From: G963664835 sp965220775
GTDB lineage: Bacteria > Chloroflexota > UBA6077 > FW602-bin22 > JBCLEL01
Length of the DNA: 64,000 bases
Assembly: GCA_965220775.1 (NCBI GenBank)
Contig: OZ244845.1
Coordinates: 3,410,001-3,474,000, forward strand
Reading direction: 5' to 3'
Shown: piece by piece, positions 7,817-16,653 of the stretch
Layout of the letters: the number at the start of each line of letters is the position of its first letter
Numbering within the stretch: the first letter of the stretch is position 1
Position numbers and translations under genes: made by a program
Notes under the pieces: model-generated
What the model was told of the DNA's origin: nothing
Database searches by the model: none
What the model saw: only the letters and a program-made list of their open reading frames with translations

Positions 7817-9151
7817 CTACCTGACAAACCGGCGGAACGGCTCGCGCTTCGGATCCACCTCCAAGAGCTCGTCGAGCTCGCCCTCCAGCGCCCGCTCTAT
7901 CACCTTGAACGCACCCTCGGCCGCGTCGGCGGTTTGGCGAATGTCCTCGTCGGCATGGGCCAACGTCGGCATCAACGACGTGGTCGTATGGATACCTCTG
8001 CGAGCCATCTCCTGGATGAACAGCGTGTTGATCTTGGAGCGCGTCCCCTCGTCGGGCAGGTCGAAGCTCAAGTCGCATCTGTAGTGCCAGCCTGAGACCG
8101 ACGCGGGAACGCCGGCCGAGTCGACCGCGCCCTGGAGTGCGGCCCGTATCTTCTCGCCGAGGCTCTCGAACCGCGCCGGCGAGTCGAGGCGCTTCAGCTC
8201 GCTAATCGTGGCCAGAGAGGCTGCCAGGCCCACGTTGTCGCTCCAATAGGAGCTGGAGATGAACATCCGGCCGGCCAACTCCATCGCATCGCGGGAGCCG
8301 ACTACGACGCCCATCGGGTAGCCGTTGCTCATCGACTTGGCAAAGACGGACATATCCGGCGTAACGCCGGTGTACTCCTGGATTCCGCCGATCCGCGTCC
8401 GCCAGCCGCAGGATACCTCGTCGAATATGAGGAGGGCGTCGTTCGCCTCGGCAATCTCTTTCACGCCCTCCAGGTACCCCTCCGGCGGGATGTCCGAGCG
8501 CAGCGGCTCCATGATCACCGCCGCTACCTCGCCCTTGTTCTCCGCGAACAGGCCCTCGAGGCTTTCGAGTTTGCCGTAGGTGAATGGGAGAGCGGTTCCG
8601 GCGAGCACCTTGGGCACGCCTATTGGCTCGATGCCGGCGATCGGGAACTCGCCGGTGTCCGGGTCCGCAAGGTAGTTAACGGACTGGTACCAGTCGTGCC
8701 AACCGTGGTAGCCGGAGAAGAGTATCTTGTCGCGTCCGGTGGTGCCCCTGGCGATCTTTACCGCGATGGTGCAGGCTTCGCCACCGCCCTTGCAGTAGCG
8801 GACCATCTCCGCGCTTGGGATCGTGTCGACGAGGAGCTCGGCCAGCTCGATCTCCGCCGGGCTGTTGACGCTGTACAGGCTCCCCCGGTCGATCTGCTCC
8901 TTGACCGCGCCGTCCACCACCGCGTCCGCGTGACCCAGGATCACCGCGCTCACGCAATTGATCCAGTCTATGTACTCGTTCCCGTCCACGTCGATGAAAC
9001 GGGAGCCCTTGGCTCGGTTCGCGTAGACCGGGCTGACTCCTTCGGCGAACATGCTCGCCCGCCGGCTGACGAGCTGGGTCCGGCCGGGGATGAGCATGCC
9101 GGCCCGGTCGTACAACTCCATCGAGGTGCTGACTCTGTCGTCGACTACCAT
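7817..9151 (-). CDS. class III aminotransferase, glutamate-1-semialdehyde aminomutase-like
   Basis: The 444-residue PLP enzyme starts at an ATG preceded by GGAGAGGA. It has the fold-type I landmarks: GGGEACTIAVKIAR, YHGWHDWY, the aspartate in LLIFDEVSCGWR, and the PLP lysine in VFAKSMSNGYPMG. The wording is closest to HemL-like aminomutases, but in heme synthesis HemL sits with other hem genes, none of which are here. It is more probably an omega- or beta-amino-acid transaminase. It is the last gene of a minus-strand run that starts with the VOC and MFS genes. Confidence 0.8.
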   Translation of the reverse strand: MVVDDRVSTSMELYDRAGMLIPGRTQLVSRRASMFAEGVSPVYANRAKGSRFIDVDGNEYIDWINCVSAVILGHADAVVDGAVKEQIDRGSLYSVNSPAEIELAELLVDTIPSAEMVRYCKGGGEACTIAVKIARGTTGRDKILFSGYHGWHDWYQSVNYLADPDTGEFPIAGIEPIGVPKVLAGTALPFTYGKLESLEGLFAENKGEVAAVIMEPLRSDIPPEGYLEGVKEIAEANDALLIFDEVSCGWRTRIGGIQEYTGVTPDMSVFAKSMSNGYPMGVVVGSRDAMELAGRMFISSSYWSDNVGLAASLATISELKRLDSPARFESLGEKIRAALQGAVDSAGVPASVSGWHYRCDLSFDLPDEGTRSKINTLFIQEMARRGIHTTTSLMPTLAHADEDIRQTADAAEGAFKVIERALEGELDELLEVDPKREPFRRFVR

Positions 9152-9243
9152 AGGTTCCTCTCCTCGCAGTGCGCGGGCCGTTCCAGAGTCCTGCGGACTA
9201 AGGCCGGCGCTCGAATTGTGCCCACGGACGGCAGCCCTCTCGA

Positions 9244-9615
9244 TCAGATGTGTTGATCCACAAGGATTGGATTGCCGTCAGGGTCCAGAGCCACAAAGCT
9301 GGCCGGCCCTGTGCTGTTCTCATCCGCCTCGTTGACCATGCGTACGCCCCTCTCTTTCAGCCGGCGCTGCAGTTCGCGCACGTCCGTAAAGGTATCGAGC
9401 GGGTTGGCATTCCGGTCCCAGCCCGGATTGAAGGTTAGTATGTTCTGCTCGAACATCCCCTGGAAGAGGCCAATGGTGTGATCGCCGTTCCTCAGGATCT
9501 GCCAGTTCTGTGAAGGATCTCCTCCGACAACCTCGAACCCGAGTTTCTCGTAGAAATCCCTTGAAGCTTCGAGGTCCTCCACCGCCAAGCTGATTGAAAA
9601 TGCACCTAGTTCCAT
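9244..9615 (-). CDS. VOC (glyoxalase/bleomycin-resistance) family protein
   Basis: The start MELGAFSISL at 9615 has AAAGGAG upstream and fits the family better than the longer frame. The 123-residue product has the beta-alpha-beta-beta-beta pattern: SISLAVEDLEASRDFYEKLGF at the N-terminus and FVALDPDGNPILVDQH at the C-terminus, where the last half usually gives a metal ligand. Members include glyoxalases, dioxygenases and antibiotic-binding proteins. Being next to an EmrB-type exporter, a resistance role is possible but unproven. Confidence 0.8.
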   Translation of the reverse strand: MELGAFSISLAVEDLEASRDFYEKLGFEVVGGDPSQNWQILRNGDHTIGLFQGMFEQNILTFNPGWDRNANPLDTFTDVRELQRRLKERGVRMVNEADENSTGPASFVALDPDGNPILVDQHI

Positions 9616-9698
9616 GCTGCGCTCCTTTCGTTGTGATCGTTGTCGCAAGTTCTTGTCGCTGATTGCGCCTTCAAGGTAGATTGTCGGCCATCGCTGAG

Positions 9699-11255
9699 CT
9701 ATGTTTCGAGACGCCCTGGCCCGGCGCCGCGTCCTCTCAATGGGATCTCCGGCAGGAAGATCGTCACGACGAATGCGACAGCTAGCGCCCCGGCCGCGAA
9801 GACGAACACCTCGCCGATCGCCGATGCGAGCGTCTCGCGCTGCGCTGCCAGGAGTTGCGCCACGATCTCCGCGCCCCGTTCTCCCAGGGGTGCGAACCCC
9901 GCTCTCAGCCGGTCCAAGGCTTCCGGATTGACCAGAGCCTGGGGATTGTTCTCCATCTCGGCGAGTTTTTCCTCCGGCATTGCCTGTCTGATCGCCGGCG
10001 GTAGCGCGTCCCTCAATCCGGCGGCAAACCGGCTTGCCATGTACGATCCAAGGACCGCCAAGCCCAATGCACCTCCCAGGGAGCGATAGAACTGGGTAGC
10101 CGAGGTGACGACGCCTAGCAGATTTGCCGGAACGGCGTTCTGTACGGAGATCGAGAAGCTCGGGAACGTGATGCCAAGACCGAGGCCGACGACGACGATG
10201 CTCGCGACTGCCTGCCCGAAGGAGGTATCGGGGGTCATCCGGGAGATCAACACCATGCCGACTCCCATGATAGCGAGCCCGACGAGTCCCTGAATTCGGT
10301 AGTGCCCTCCGAAGCGCGACAGCGCTTGGCCGGACAATGCCGCGGCCACGACCATGCTAAGCATCATCGGCGTGAGGAACGAGCCGCTGCTGGTAGCCGA
10401 TGCGCCGAGCACACCCTGGAAGAACAGCGGCACGAATATGATGGCGCCGAACATCCCGAATCCCGTCATGAACACCGCGACGAGCGAGATGCTAACGACC
10501 GGGTTCGAGTAAATGCTCAGCGGCATGATCGGTTCCCTCGCTCGGCGCTCTACGAAGACGAAGGCCACGATCATCGCCGCGGCAAATGAGAGGACGCCTA
10601 CGATCTGGAAGGACAGCCACTCGTATTCGACTCCGCCGAGCGACAGGCCGACTAGAAACGGTACGACGATCAAGACCAGCAGCGCCATGCCGGCATAGTC
10701 CAGGCGATATCTCCGTTTCTCATGTCTGATGTTCGGAAAGAATCGGATGAACAAGACAATCACGGGAATGCCCAAAGGCAAATTGACGTAAAACACCCAG
10801 TTCCAGGAAAGGCTATCGGTGATGAATCCTCCCAGGGTGGGTCCGATCACCGAAGCCATGCCGAATACGGCGGCAACGATACCTTGATATTTGCCACGCT
10901 CCGCCGGCGCGAACAGGTCGCCGATGGCGGTGAAGGAGAGCGCCATGATACTCCCCCCTCCGATGCCCTGGACAGCTCGGAGCATGATCAGTTGGTCCAT
11001 TGTCTGGCTCGCCCCGGCGAGAACCGAGCCGATGAGGAAAACTACGATGCCGCCGAGGAAGAATGGCTTCCGGCCATACAGGTCGGACAGCCGGCCGACG
11101 ATCGGTACCGCGGTGGTCGACGCGACGAGGTACGAGGTCGTAACCCAGGTGAACCGGTCGAACCCACCCATGTCCGCGATTATCCGGGGCATCGCCGTAC
11201 CAACGACCGTTTGGTCGAGGGCAGCCAGAAAGAGCGCGAGCATCAGGCCGCCCAT
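9699..11255 (-). CDS. MFS drug exporter, EmrB/QacA (DHA2, 14-TM) family
   Basis: The 518-residue protein has many hydrophobic segments and the DHA2 signature LALFLAALDQTVVGTAMPRI at its N-terminus, GRLSDLYGRKPFF (motif A) after TM2 and PLGIPVIVL near TM6. It would expel hydrophobic compounds using the proton gradient. The start is odd: the frame continues upstream with family-like residues (RRQVVLT) to a TAG stop without any ATG, GTG or TTG, and the ATG used here has no ribosome site. A non-canonical start (ATT/ATC upstream) or a lost start is possible. Confidence 0.85.
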   Translation of the reverse strand: MGGLMLALFLAALDQTVVGTAMPRIIADMGGFDRFTWVTTSYLVASTTAVPIVGRLSDLYGRKPFFLGGIVVFLIGSVLAGASQTMDQLIMLRAVQGIGGGSIMALSFTAIGDLFAPAERGKYQGIVAAVFGMASVIGPTLGGFITDSLSWNWVFYVNLPLGIPVIVLFIRFFPNIRHEKRRYRLDYAGMALLVLIVVPFLVGLSLGGVEYEWLSFQIVGVLSFAAAMIVAFVFVERRAREPIMPLSIYSNPVVSISLVAVFMTGFGMFGAIIFVPLFFQGVLGASATSSGSFLTPMMLSMVVAAALSGQALSRFGGHYRIQGLVGLAIMGVGMVLISRMTPDTSFGQAVASIVVVGLGLGITFPSFSISVQNAVPANLLGVVTSATQFYRSLGGALGLAVLGSYMASRFAAGLRDALPPAIRQAMPEEKLAEMENNPQALVNPEALDRLRAGFAPLGERGAEIVAQLLAAQRETLASAIGEVFVFAAGALAVAFVVTIFLPEIPLRGRGAGPGRLET

Positions 11256-11369
11256 TGTGAGGACGACCTGTCGTCTGGGAATCGCCTCGAAGTCTACTTC
11301 AGACGTCGACGTCTTGATAAGGCGCTCCGTCGGAGTGGGCGAGAACTAACGCATTGATAGCCGGGATTA

Positions 11370-11630
11370 TCACCTGTCGATAGGTGCGCCGAATGACCCG
11401 GCATCAAGTTGGTCGTTGATCTGGTTGAGCTTCAGTGGGTCAATACCCGGCGCAAGTGCGCTGTGATTGGGGACAACACGGTATTCGGGCGACGGCGTCT
11501 CCGGTGGGTCGGACGACATCCCACGTCGCAGGGCGTCGTTCACCACCTGTTTGACCGACTTGTTGAGAAGCCGCGCCCGCTCTCTCAGAGAGTCAGCCAA
11601 GTCATCGTCAAGCGTCAATGTAATTCTCAC
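11370..11630 (-). CDS. ribbon-helix-helix antitoxin-like protein, no toxin partner
   Basis: The 86-residue protein opens with MRITLTLDDDLADSLRERAR, a beta strand and two helices typical of ribbon-helix-helix DNA-binding antitoxins. The tail PEYRVVPNHSALAPG resembles the toxin-binding tail of VapB-type antitoxins. The PIN toxin normally encoded right after it is missing: the next gene on this strand is the MFS exporter 115 bases on. It is either an orphan repressor or half of a decayed pair. Confidence 0.7.
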   Translation of the reverse strand: MRITLTLDDDLADSLRERARLLNKSVKQVVNDALRRGMSSDPPETPSPEYRVVPNHSALAPGIDPLKLNQINDQLDAGSFGAPIDR

Positions 11631-11672
11631 GCCGGCATCATAGTGTGTCGATATCCCGATTTCAAGAAGCGT

Positions 11673-11927
11673 CTAGGGTATGGCCCTAATGACGCCGGCG
11701 ACCAACTCCTCGGTAGCCGCAAAGGGACCATCGATGACCGTTCGGCTCGGACCGTCAAACGCCACCCGCTTACCCTTCGACGATGGCTGGAGACCCTCGC
11801 CGGACAAGAGGACGCCGGCGCCAGCCAGCTCTTCGTTGTACCTCCCCATCGCCTCGAGGAGGTCGGTCGAAGGCAGGATGCCGGCTTCGCTGTCCTTAGT
11901 CGCCTTCACCAGCACGATCACGCGCAT
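11673..11927 (-). CDS. YCII/DGPF-domain protein, shortened at the C-terminus
   Basis: The start MRVIVLVKATKDS at 11927 has AGGAGA upstream; the longer frame lacks a site. The 84 residues match the DGPF family (PhnB/YCII-like): GKRVAFDGPSRTVIDGPFAATEELVAG is diagnostic. Usual members run another 25-40 residues (GYW-W-V-S--EA), but this one stops at GVIRAIP. No continuation is visible in the other frames, so I read it as truncated rather than frameshifted. The family is often encoded with ECF sigma factors; none is here. Confidence 0.65.
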   Translation of the reverse strand: MRVIVLVKATKDSEAGILPSTDLLEAMGRYNEELAGAGVLLSGEGLQPSSKGKRVAFDGPSRTVIDGPFAATEELVAGVIRAIP

Positions 11928-12043
11928 AGCCAAGTCTCCTCTGACCCAAGTTTGAAGCGCCGACCATCCTTGACACGGGAAGCAACATGCCGGAGAAACT
12001 ACTACTTCTCGGACCTTGTAGCCCGACAAAGTCGCTTCGCCGG

Positions 12044-15000
12044 CTATTCATCTTCCGGCAGCAGCACGACCCGCACGTAGCGGTCCTCGGTGAGGTAGCG
12101 CCGAGCTGCGGCCACGACTTCCTCCAGTGTCAACGCCTCCAACCGTTCATCGAAGCGAGTCATTTCCGTGAACGACTCACCGCGCTGAATCACAGCCCGG
12201 ATCTGACCGAGCCAGAAACCGTTCTCTCGCAGCCGTTCCTCTCGAGGAGTACTCAGAAGCTCCTTGACCGTGTCGAGGTATTCCTGCTCGCCGCCTTCGC
12301 GCAGCCACTCCAGCTCCGCCATCACCTCATCCAAGAGCTCCTCGGCACGGGCAGGATCACTGCCGAAAATGATGGAGACCCGGTACTCGGGGTCCGGCAG
12401 AAGCCGGGCAACTGTGTTCACACCGATGCTATAGGTGCCGCCAAGCTCCTCACGCACTCGCTCGCGCAGACGGATCCCGAGTATCTCGCCTACAGCCGTT
12501 AGGGCCAACGCCTCCTCGCGGTCCCACTCCGCTTCCCCGGCGAACACCAGGATCGTAGTACTGCGTGGCTCGATGCCCTTGCGGACGACGTGATCCTCCA
12601 ATCCCATCGGTGGGTCAATCCCGACGTCCCGCCACTGCTCGGTGCGCCCGGTGGTCGGCAAACTGGCAAGATACGTGGCGGTCAACGAGCGCAGGTTCTC
12701 CCAGTCGAACGCGCCTACGAACACGAAGGTTGCGTCGCCCAAGTCCGCGAACCGGTCGTCGTAGACCGCTTCCGCGCGCTCTATGTCCAGTTCCTCGAGC
12801 AGTTCGAGGGTGAGCGGCCGTCTGCGGAAGTGGTTCTGGCTCAGAACCGTGTTCGCGGTGTCGTAAAGAACCGCGTCCGGCTGGTCGGCGCGAGTCTCCG
12901 CGACGCTGCGCAGACTTGACTCGTATCTCTCGAAGTGGACCGGATCTAGCCGCGGCGCGGTTGCGTACAGTGTGATCAATTGAAACAGTGTCTCCATGTC
13001 TTCCGGCGAGGCGCTGCCTCTAAATCCTTCAAACATCTCCTCGATATATGGAGACACCGAAACCCTCTTGCCGGCCAGCAGCTTGTCTAGGGTGACAATG
13101 TCGTGCACTCCGACCCCACTGCCGGCGATCAGTTGGGCGGCGTACTGAGCGGAGACATGGTCCTCGTCGGCCACCAGCGAGTGCCCGCCCGGACTGAATG
13201 CGACGAATAGGACCTCGTCATTGCGGAAATCGGTCTGCTTGGCGATTACGGTAATGCCGTTCGATAGTGTCCACTTTAGAGCATCGATAGACTCGATTTG
13301 CTCTTCGCCGGCGATGCTCCCCGGAGTCGGGAGTGTTGCCAGCAGCGGGACATCGTCGAAGACCTCCACGTAGGGCTCTACCTCCAGCGTGTTGGCCTCC
13401 TCGAGCTGTGTCTGCAACAGCGCGGACAACTCATCGTCTGCGACTGAGTCAATCGACTCGGGCCGCAGAATCAAGAGCACCGTGTCCCCCGGCTCGGTCC
13501 AAGAAGCAGCCAAGTCATTGATCTCCGTCACCGAGACTTGCGGTAGTAGCGCTTGGTACAGATCCCACTCAGCCTCTACTCCGGGAGCCGGTATCTCGCT
13601 GAGAAAGTGGTCCACGTATTCCTGGGCCAGAGCGGCCGACATCCGCTGGTCCCGTTCCTTGTACACGCTTTCCACCGCGCGCAACAACGTGACCTTCTCT
13701 CGTGCCAACTCGGCATCGGTAAAGCCATGCTGCCTAACTCGCTGCAGTTCCTCCAACAAAGCCGCGAACCCGCGCTCGACGCCGTCTTGCTCCACCCATG
13801 CCGAGAATGTCAAGATGTCCATTGGCTCCACAAACGCCGAGCGTTCGCCTCCAGCCCACAGGTAGGGGGGATCGATAACTTGGCCCCGCTCAAACAGTCG
13901 CGCGTTCAACATCATGAAGCCAAGCCTTTCCGCCACGATACGCCGGTATGCCGCCACGTCTTGGCCGGTTCCCGGGGGAACCTTGCGGATAAGGATCATC
14001 TGGGTACCGGGCGCCTCGGGATCGGTGAACACATTGACGCGCGGCGTGTTGTGGCCGGGAATATCGACGCGTGGCCGGTCGGTCGAAGGTGCGGTGCCGG
14101 CGCGCTCCTGGACGGCCTCACCCTCCGGAGCGGGCGCAAAGTGCTGTTTCACCTTAGCCTCTATCAGGTCAGTATCGAAGTCACCCACGACGACGACCGC
14201 CATCAGGTCAGGTCGGTACCAGCGCTCGTAGAAATCCCTAAGGCGCTCCGCCGGCGCGGTTTCGATCACCTCCGGCAGGCCGATAGGGCTCCGGTCTGTG
14301 TACAGCGAGGAACCAAATATCAGTGGGAACCAGTTGTCTTGAAAGCGCGACGAGAATCCCTGACTTCCACGCCACTCTTCCATGATCACACCACGCTCCA
14401 GCTCCACCTCCTCGGGCGCGAGGGTCACTGCGTAAGCCCAGTCACTGAGAATCTGTAATGCGGTTTCGAGAATCTCCGGATCGTCAGTCGGAATTTCCAG
14501 CCAGTACAGAGTGTAATCGAAGCTGGTTTGGGCGTTCAGATCGGCACCAAACGTACTGCCGATGGACTCGAGGTAGTCGACGATCTCCTGCTTTTCGAAG
14601 CGCTCGGTTCCATTGAACGCCATGTGCTCTACGAAGTGTGCCAACCCGCGCTGGTCCTCCTCTTCGAGGATCGAGCCGGCCTTCAGCACTAGCGATAGCT
14701 GGGCCCGGTTGCGCGGTTCCTCGTTGTGCCTGACGTAGTAGACGAGCCCGTTGGAAAGGGTGCCGCGAACCACCGCTGGATCGAAGTCCAGAGGAGTGTC
14801 GGGCTCAGATACCGGCTCTACCGTAGCGGTCGGCTCCGGACTCGCGGTGGGCGTGCTTGTGCTTACTTCTGGTGTGGCAGTGTCAGTGGGTTCCGGCGTT
14901 GCCGTCGGCGTGCTCGTGCTCGGTACCGGCGTGGCAGTGTCAGTGGGCTCCAGCGTTGCCGTCGGCGTGCTCGTGCTTGGTACCGGTGTGGCGGTGTCAG

Positions 15001-15316
15001 TGGGTTCCGGCGTTGCCGTCGGCGTGCTCGTGCTTGGTACCGGCGTTGCGGTGTCAGTGGGTTCCGGCGTTGCCGTCGGCGTGCTCGTGCTTGGTACCGG
15101 CGTCGCGGTATCAGTGGGTTCCGGCGTTGCCGTCGGCGTGCTCGTGTTCGGTATCGGCGTGGCAGTGGCCGTGGGTTCCGGCATGTCAGTCGGAGCACCC
15201 ACCACAGACGCGGCAGTCGCCGTTGCCGGCTCAGGCTGCGCATCACACCCAACCAATGCGGCCGACATAAGCGTGAAACAGAAAAAGACTATCGCTAACT
15301 TCAGATTTGCGCTCAT
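12044..15316 (-). CDS. M16-family zinc metallopeptidase lipoprotein with TP-rich repeat linker
   Basis: The 1,090-residue protein has four parts. A signal peptide ends in the lipobox ALVGC (~24). Residues 45-168 are five perfect or near-perfect copies of a 19-residue Thr/Pro-rich unit with degenerate ends. Residues ~175-600 are an active M16 domain with the inverted zinc motif HFVEH (H226, E229, H230) and a downstream ELERGVIMEE. Residues ~650-1085 form a second M16-type half (TLSNGITVIAKQTDFRNDEV) without a zinc motif, as is normal for the PqqL/pitrilysin layout. It would degrade peptides at the cell surface, held out on the linker. YCII-like and MFS genes follow on the same strand. Confidence 0.9.
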   Translation of the reverse strand: MSANLKLAIVFFCFTLMSAALVGCDAQPEPATATAASVVGAPTDMPEPTATATPIPNTSTPTATPEPTDTATPVPSTSTPTATPEPTDTATPVPSTSTPTATPEPTDTATPVPSTSTPTATLEPTDTATPVPSTSTPTATPEPTDTATPEVSTSTPTASPEPTATVEPVSEPDTPLDFDPAVVRGTLSNGLVYYVRHNEEPRNRAQLSLVLKAGSILEEEDQRGLAHFVEHMAFNGTERFEKQEIVDYLESIGSTFGADLNAQTSFDYTLYWLEIPTDDPEILETALQILSDWAYAVTLAPEEVELERGVIMEEWRGSQGFSSRFQDNWFPLIFGSSLYTDRSPIGLPEVIETAPAERLRDFYERWYRPDLMAVVVVGDFDTDLIEAKVKQHFAPAPEGEAVQERAGTAPSTDRPRVDIPGHNTPRVNVFTDPEAPGTQMILIRKVPPGTGQDVAAYRRIVAERLGFMMLNARLFERGQVIDPPYLWAGGERSAFVEPMDILTFSAWVEQDGVERGFAALLEELQRVRQHGFTDAELAREKVTLLRAVESVYKERDQRMSAALAQEYVDHFLSEIPAPGVEAEWDLYQALLPQVSVTEINDLAASWTEPGDTVLLILRPESIDSVADDELSALLQTQLEEANTLEVEPYVEVFDDVPLLATLPTPGSIAGEEQIESIDALKWTLSNGITVIAKQTDFRNDEVLFVAFSPGGHSLVADEDHVSAQYAAQLIAGSGVGVHDIVTLDKLLAGKRVSVSPYIEEMFEGFRGSASPEDMETLFQLITLYATAPRLDPVHFERYESSLRSVAETRADQPDAVLYDTANTVLSQNHFRRRPLTLELLEELDIERAEAVYDDRFADLGDATFVFVGAFDWENLRSLTATYLASLPTTGRTEQWRDVGIDPPMGLEDHVVRKGIEPRSTTILVFAGEAEWDREEALALTAVGEILGIRLRERVREELGGTYSIGVNTVARLLPDPEYRVSIIFGSDPARAEELLDEVMAELEWLREGGEQEYLDTVKELLSTPREERLRENGFWLGQIRAVIQRGESFTEMTRFDERLEALTLEEVVAAARRYLTEDRYVRVVLLPEDE
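14813..15184 (-). repeat. 57-bp tandem repeat inside the M16 gene
   Basis: The period is 57 bases (19 codons; for example the motif GCCGTCGGCGTGCTCGTG recurs at 14901 and 14958). Five full copies encode A-T-P-E-P-T-D-T-A-T-P-V-P-S-T-S-T-P-T with few changes, and partial copies flank them. Near-identity at DNA level suggests recent expansion, so copy number may vary between strains. Confidence 0.9.
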
Positions 15317-15587
15317 TTATCTCTTCTCTCGGTGTTTGTCCTCGTGGGCTCGATCTGTGTCGATGCTCAGGAAAACTGTCCGTCGTCAGATTTAAGCATG
15401 AATGTCGCCTTTACAGGCCGCGATGTTATCAGATTGGACTGTCCCCGACGCTTGTTACGTGCATCGCGGTAGTCCGGCAAATGCAGGAACAGGGCCGCCA
15501 AGCATGAAAACCTACAGCGCCGGCGAGTTACTGAGATGACCCGGCCAACTCGTCCGGCGCCGCTACCCGTTCCTCCATGGCTTAAAC

Positions 15588-15593
15588 TATAGT
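15588..15593 (+). promoter_or_regulatory. -10-like box five bases before an ATG (possible leaderless start)
   Basis: TATAGT lies directly before the ATG at 15598 with no ribosome-binding site between. The paralogous gene at 23343 has TATAG right before its ATG as well. This suggests leaderless transcripts for both genes; it is inference from position only. Confidence 0.3.
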
Positions 15594-15597
15594 CCAT

Positions 15598-16356
15598 ATG
15601 CGAAAACTCGCACTGATAATACGCCACGCCGAACCCGAAACCCTGGCCGAAAACTATACCTCGGCTCTTCTCGAACGCGGCTTCGACCTCCGGCCCCTCA
15701 ACGTCTTCGAAAGCGCGCCCGATTTCAAGGAGTTCGATCCGCCGGCCCTGGAGGAAGTCGACCTTATCATCGCCCTCGGCGGTCCTCAGTCGGCCAACGA
15801 CTGCTACCCCGCGCTGCTGTCAGAGCGTAGTTTCCTGGCCGATGCGATGGCCTCGGGAGTACCGGTAATGGGAGTGTGCCTGGGTGCTCAACTCATGGCC
15901 AAGGCACTTGGCGGAGAAGTCGGACCGACCGGTGGCTACGAGTTCGGTCTTCGAAAGATGTGGATCACGCCGGACGGCAGCCGGGACCCCGTGTTCGGCA
16001 AGCTCCGCGTGCCTCTCGTCCCCACCCTACACGGCGAGTCCTTCACCGTTCCGGCCGGCGCTACCGAGCTGGCCTTCGGCTACATGCTGTGCCGCGACGG
16101 GAAGTTCAGGAGGCAGAGCCTCGCCTTTCGATTCGGCGTCTCCTACGCGTTTCAGTTCGAGCCTCAGCTCACGCTCGACGAGCTACGCGTCTGGAACCGG
16201 GAGCTGGCGGAAGACTATGAGAAGATGGGCCCCCTTTTCGATCCCTCATTGGAGGCCGAGACCAACCTTCGCGAGTTTGCCGCCTATGCCCCCATATACG
16301 AATCTCAGACCAGGGAGATGCTGCTCGCCTTTTGTGACAACGCCGGCCTGGCGTAG
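15598..16356 (+). CDS. class I glutamine-amidotransferase-like protein, copy 1
   Basis: The 252-residue protein is a GMP-synthase-type GATase domain: nucleophile cysteine in GVPVMGVCLGAQLMAKALGG, the histidine in VPTLHGESFTVP and the glutamate in FQFEPQLTLDE complete the Cys-His-Glu triad. Proteins like this hydrolyse glutamine or act on related gamma-glutamyl substrates; no synthase partner is encoded nearby, so the acceptor is unknown. A second copy at 23343-24101 is almost identical along its whole length. There is no Shine-Dalgarno sequence before the ATG. Confidence 0.82.
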   Translation: MRKLALIIRHAEPETLAENYTSALLERGFDLRPLNVFESAPDFKEFDPPALEEVDLIIALGGPQSANDCYPALLSERSFLADAMASGVPVMGVCLGAQLMAKALGGEVGPTGGYEFGLRKMWITPDGSRDPVFGKLRVPLVPTLHGESFTVPAGATELAFGYMLCRDGKFRRQSLAFRFGVSYAFQFEPQLTLDELRVWNRELAEDYEKMGPLFDPSLEAETNLREFAAYAPIYESQTREMLLAFCDNAGLA

Positions 16357-16496
16357 AGCCGCCAGCAGAGTGGGGAAATCAGGGCGCTCACGAATGCCAA
16401 ACCCGATAGAAGTCACCGGTCGGTGTCGTCGTCAATCGGCGAATGGCCCAAGGTCGTCGGTGGCGGCGCCGATCTTGAATACTCTACGAGTAGCGG

Positions 16497-16570
16497 TGGG
16501 CAATGGAGGACTCGAACCTCCGGCCTCAGGGATTTGAGCCGTCTGCTCTAGCCAACCGAGCAAACTGCAC
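16497..16570 (-). pseudogene. decayed tRNA-Val copy
   Basis: On the minus strand this 74-base stretch aligns end to end with the intact tRNA-Val at 31346-31419: same D arm (GCTC...GAGC), same T arm (GGAGGTTCGAGTCCTCC). The anticodon stem has mismatches (GACGG against CCCTG), the acceptor stem has one, and the 3' CCA is changed to CCG. The loop would read CAA instead of TAC. It is probably a non-functional relic, or the scar of an integration event. Confidence 0.6.
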
Positions 16571-16653
16571 CGCTAGACCCAGAGCAGTACCGCATTCGAT
16601 CGATGGGCCAATAGTGCCCGACGCCATTCCGGCCGCCGGCAATCGCACGCTGT

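Noticed and set aside
7374..8078. 234-residue minus-strand frame
   Set aside because: It overlaps the cytochrome gene antisense and the aminotransferase gene out of frame, has biased composition and no motif.
10722..11357. 211-residue plus-strand frame
   Set aside because: Antisense shadow of the MFS gene, with a highly charged, biased composition.
14751..15395. 214-residue Gly/Val-repeat frame on the plus strand
   Set aside because: It is the reverse reading of the Thr/Pro repeat in the M16 gene; periodicity comes from the coding repeat.
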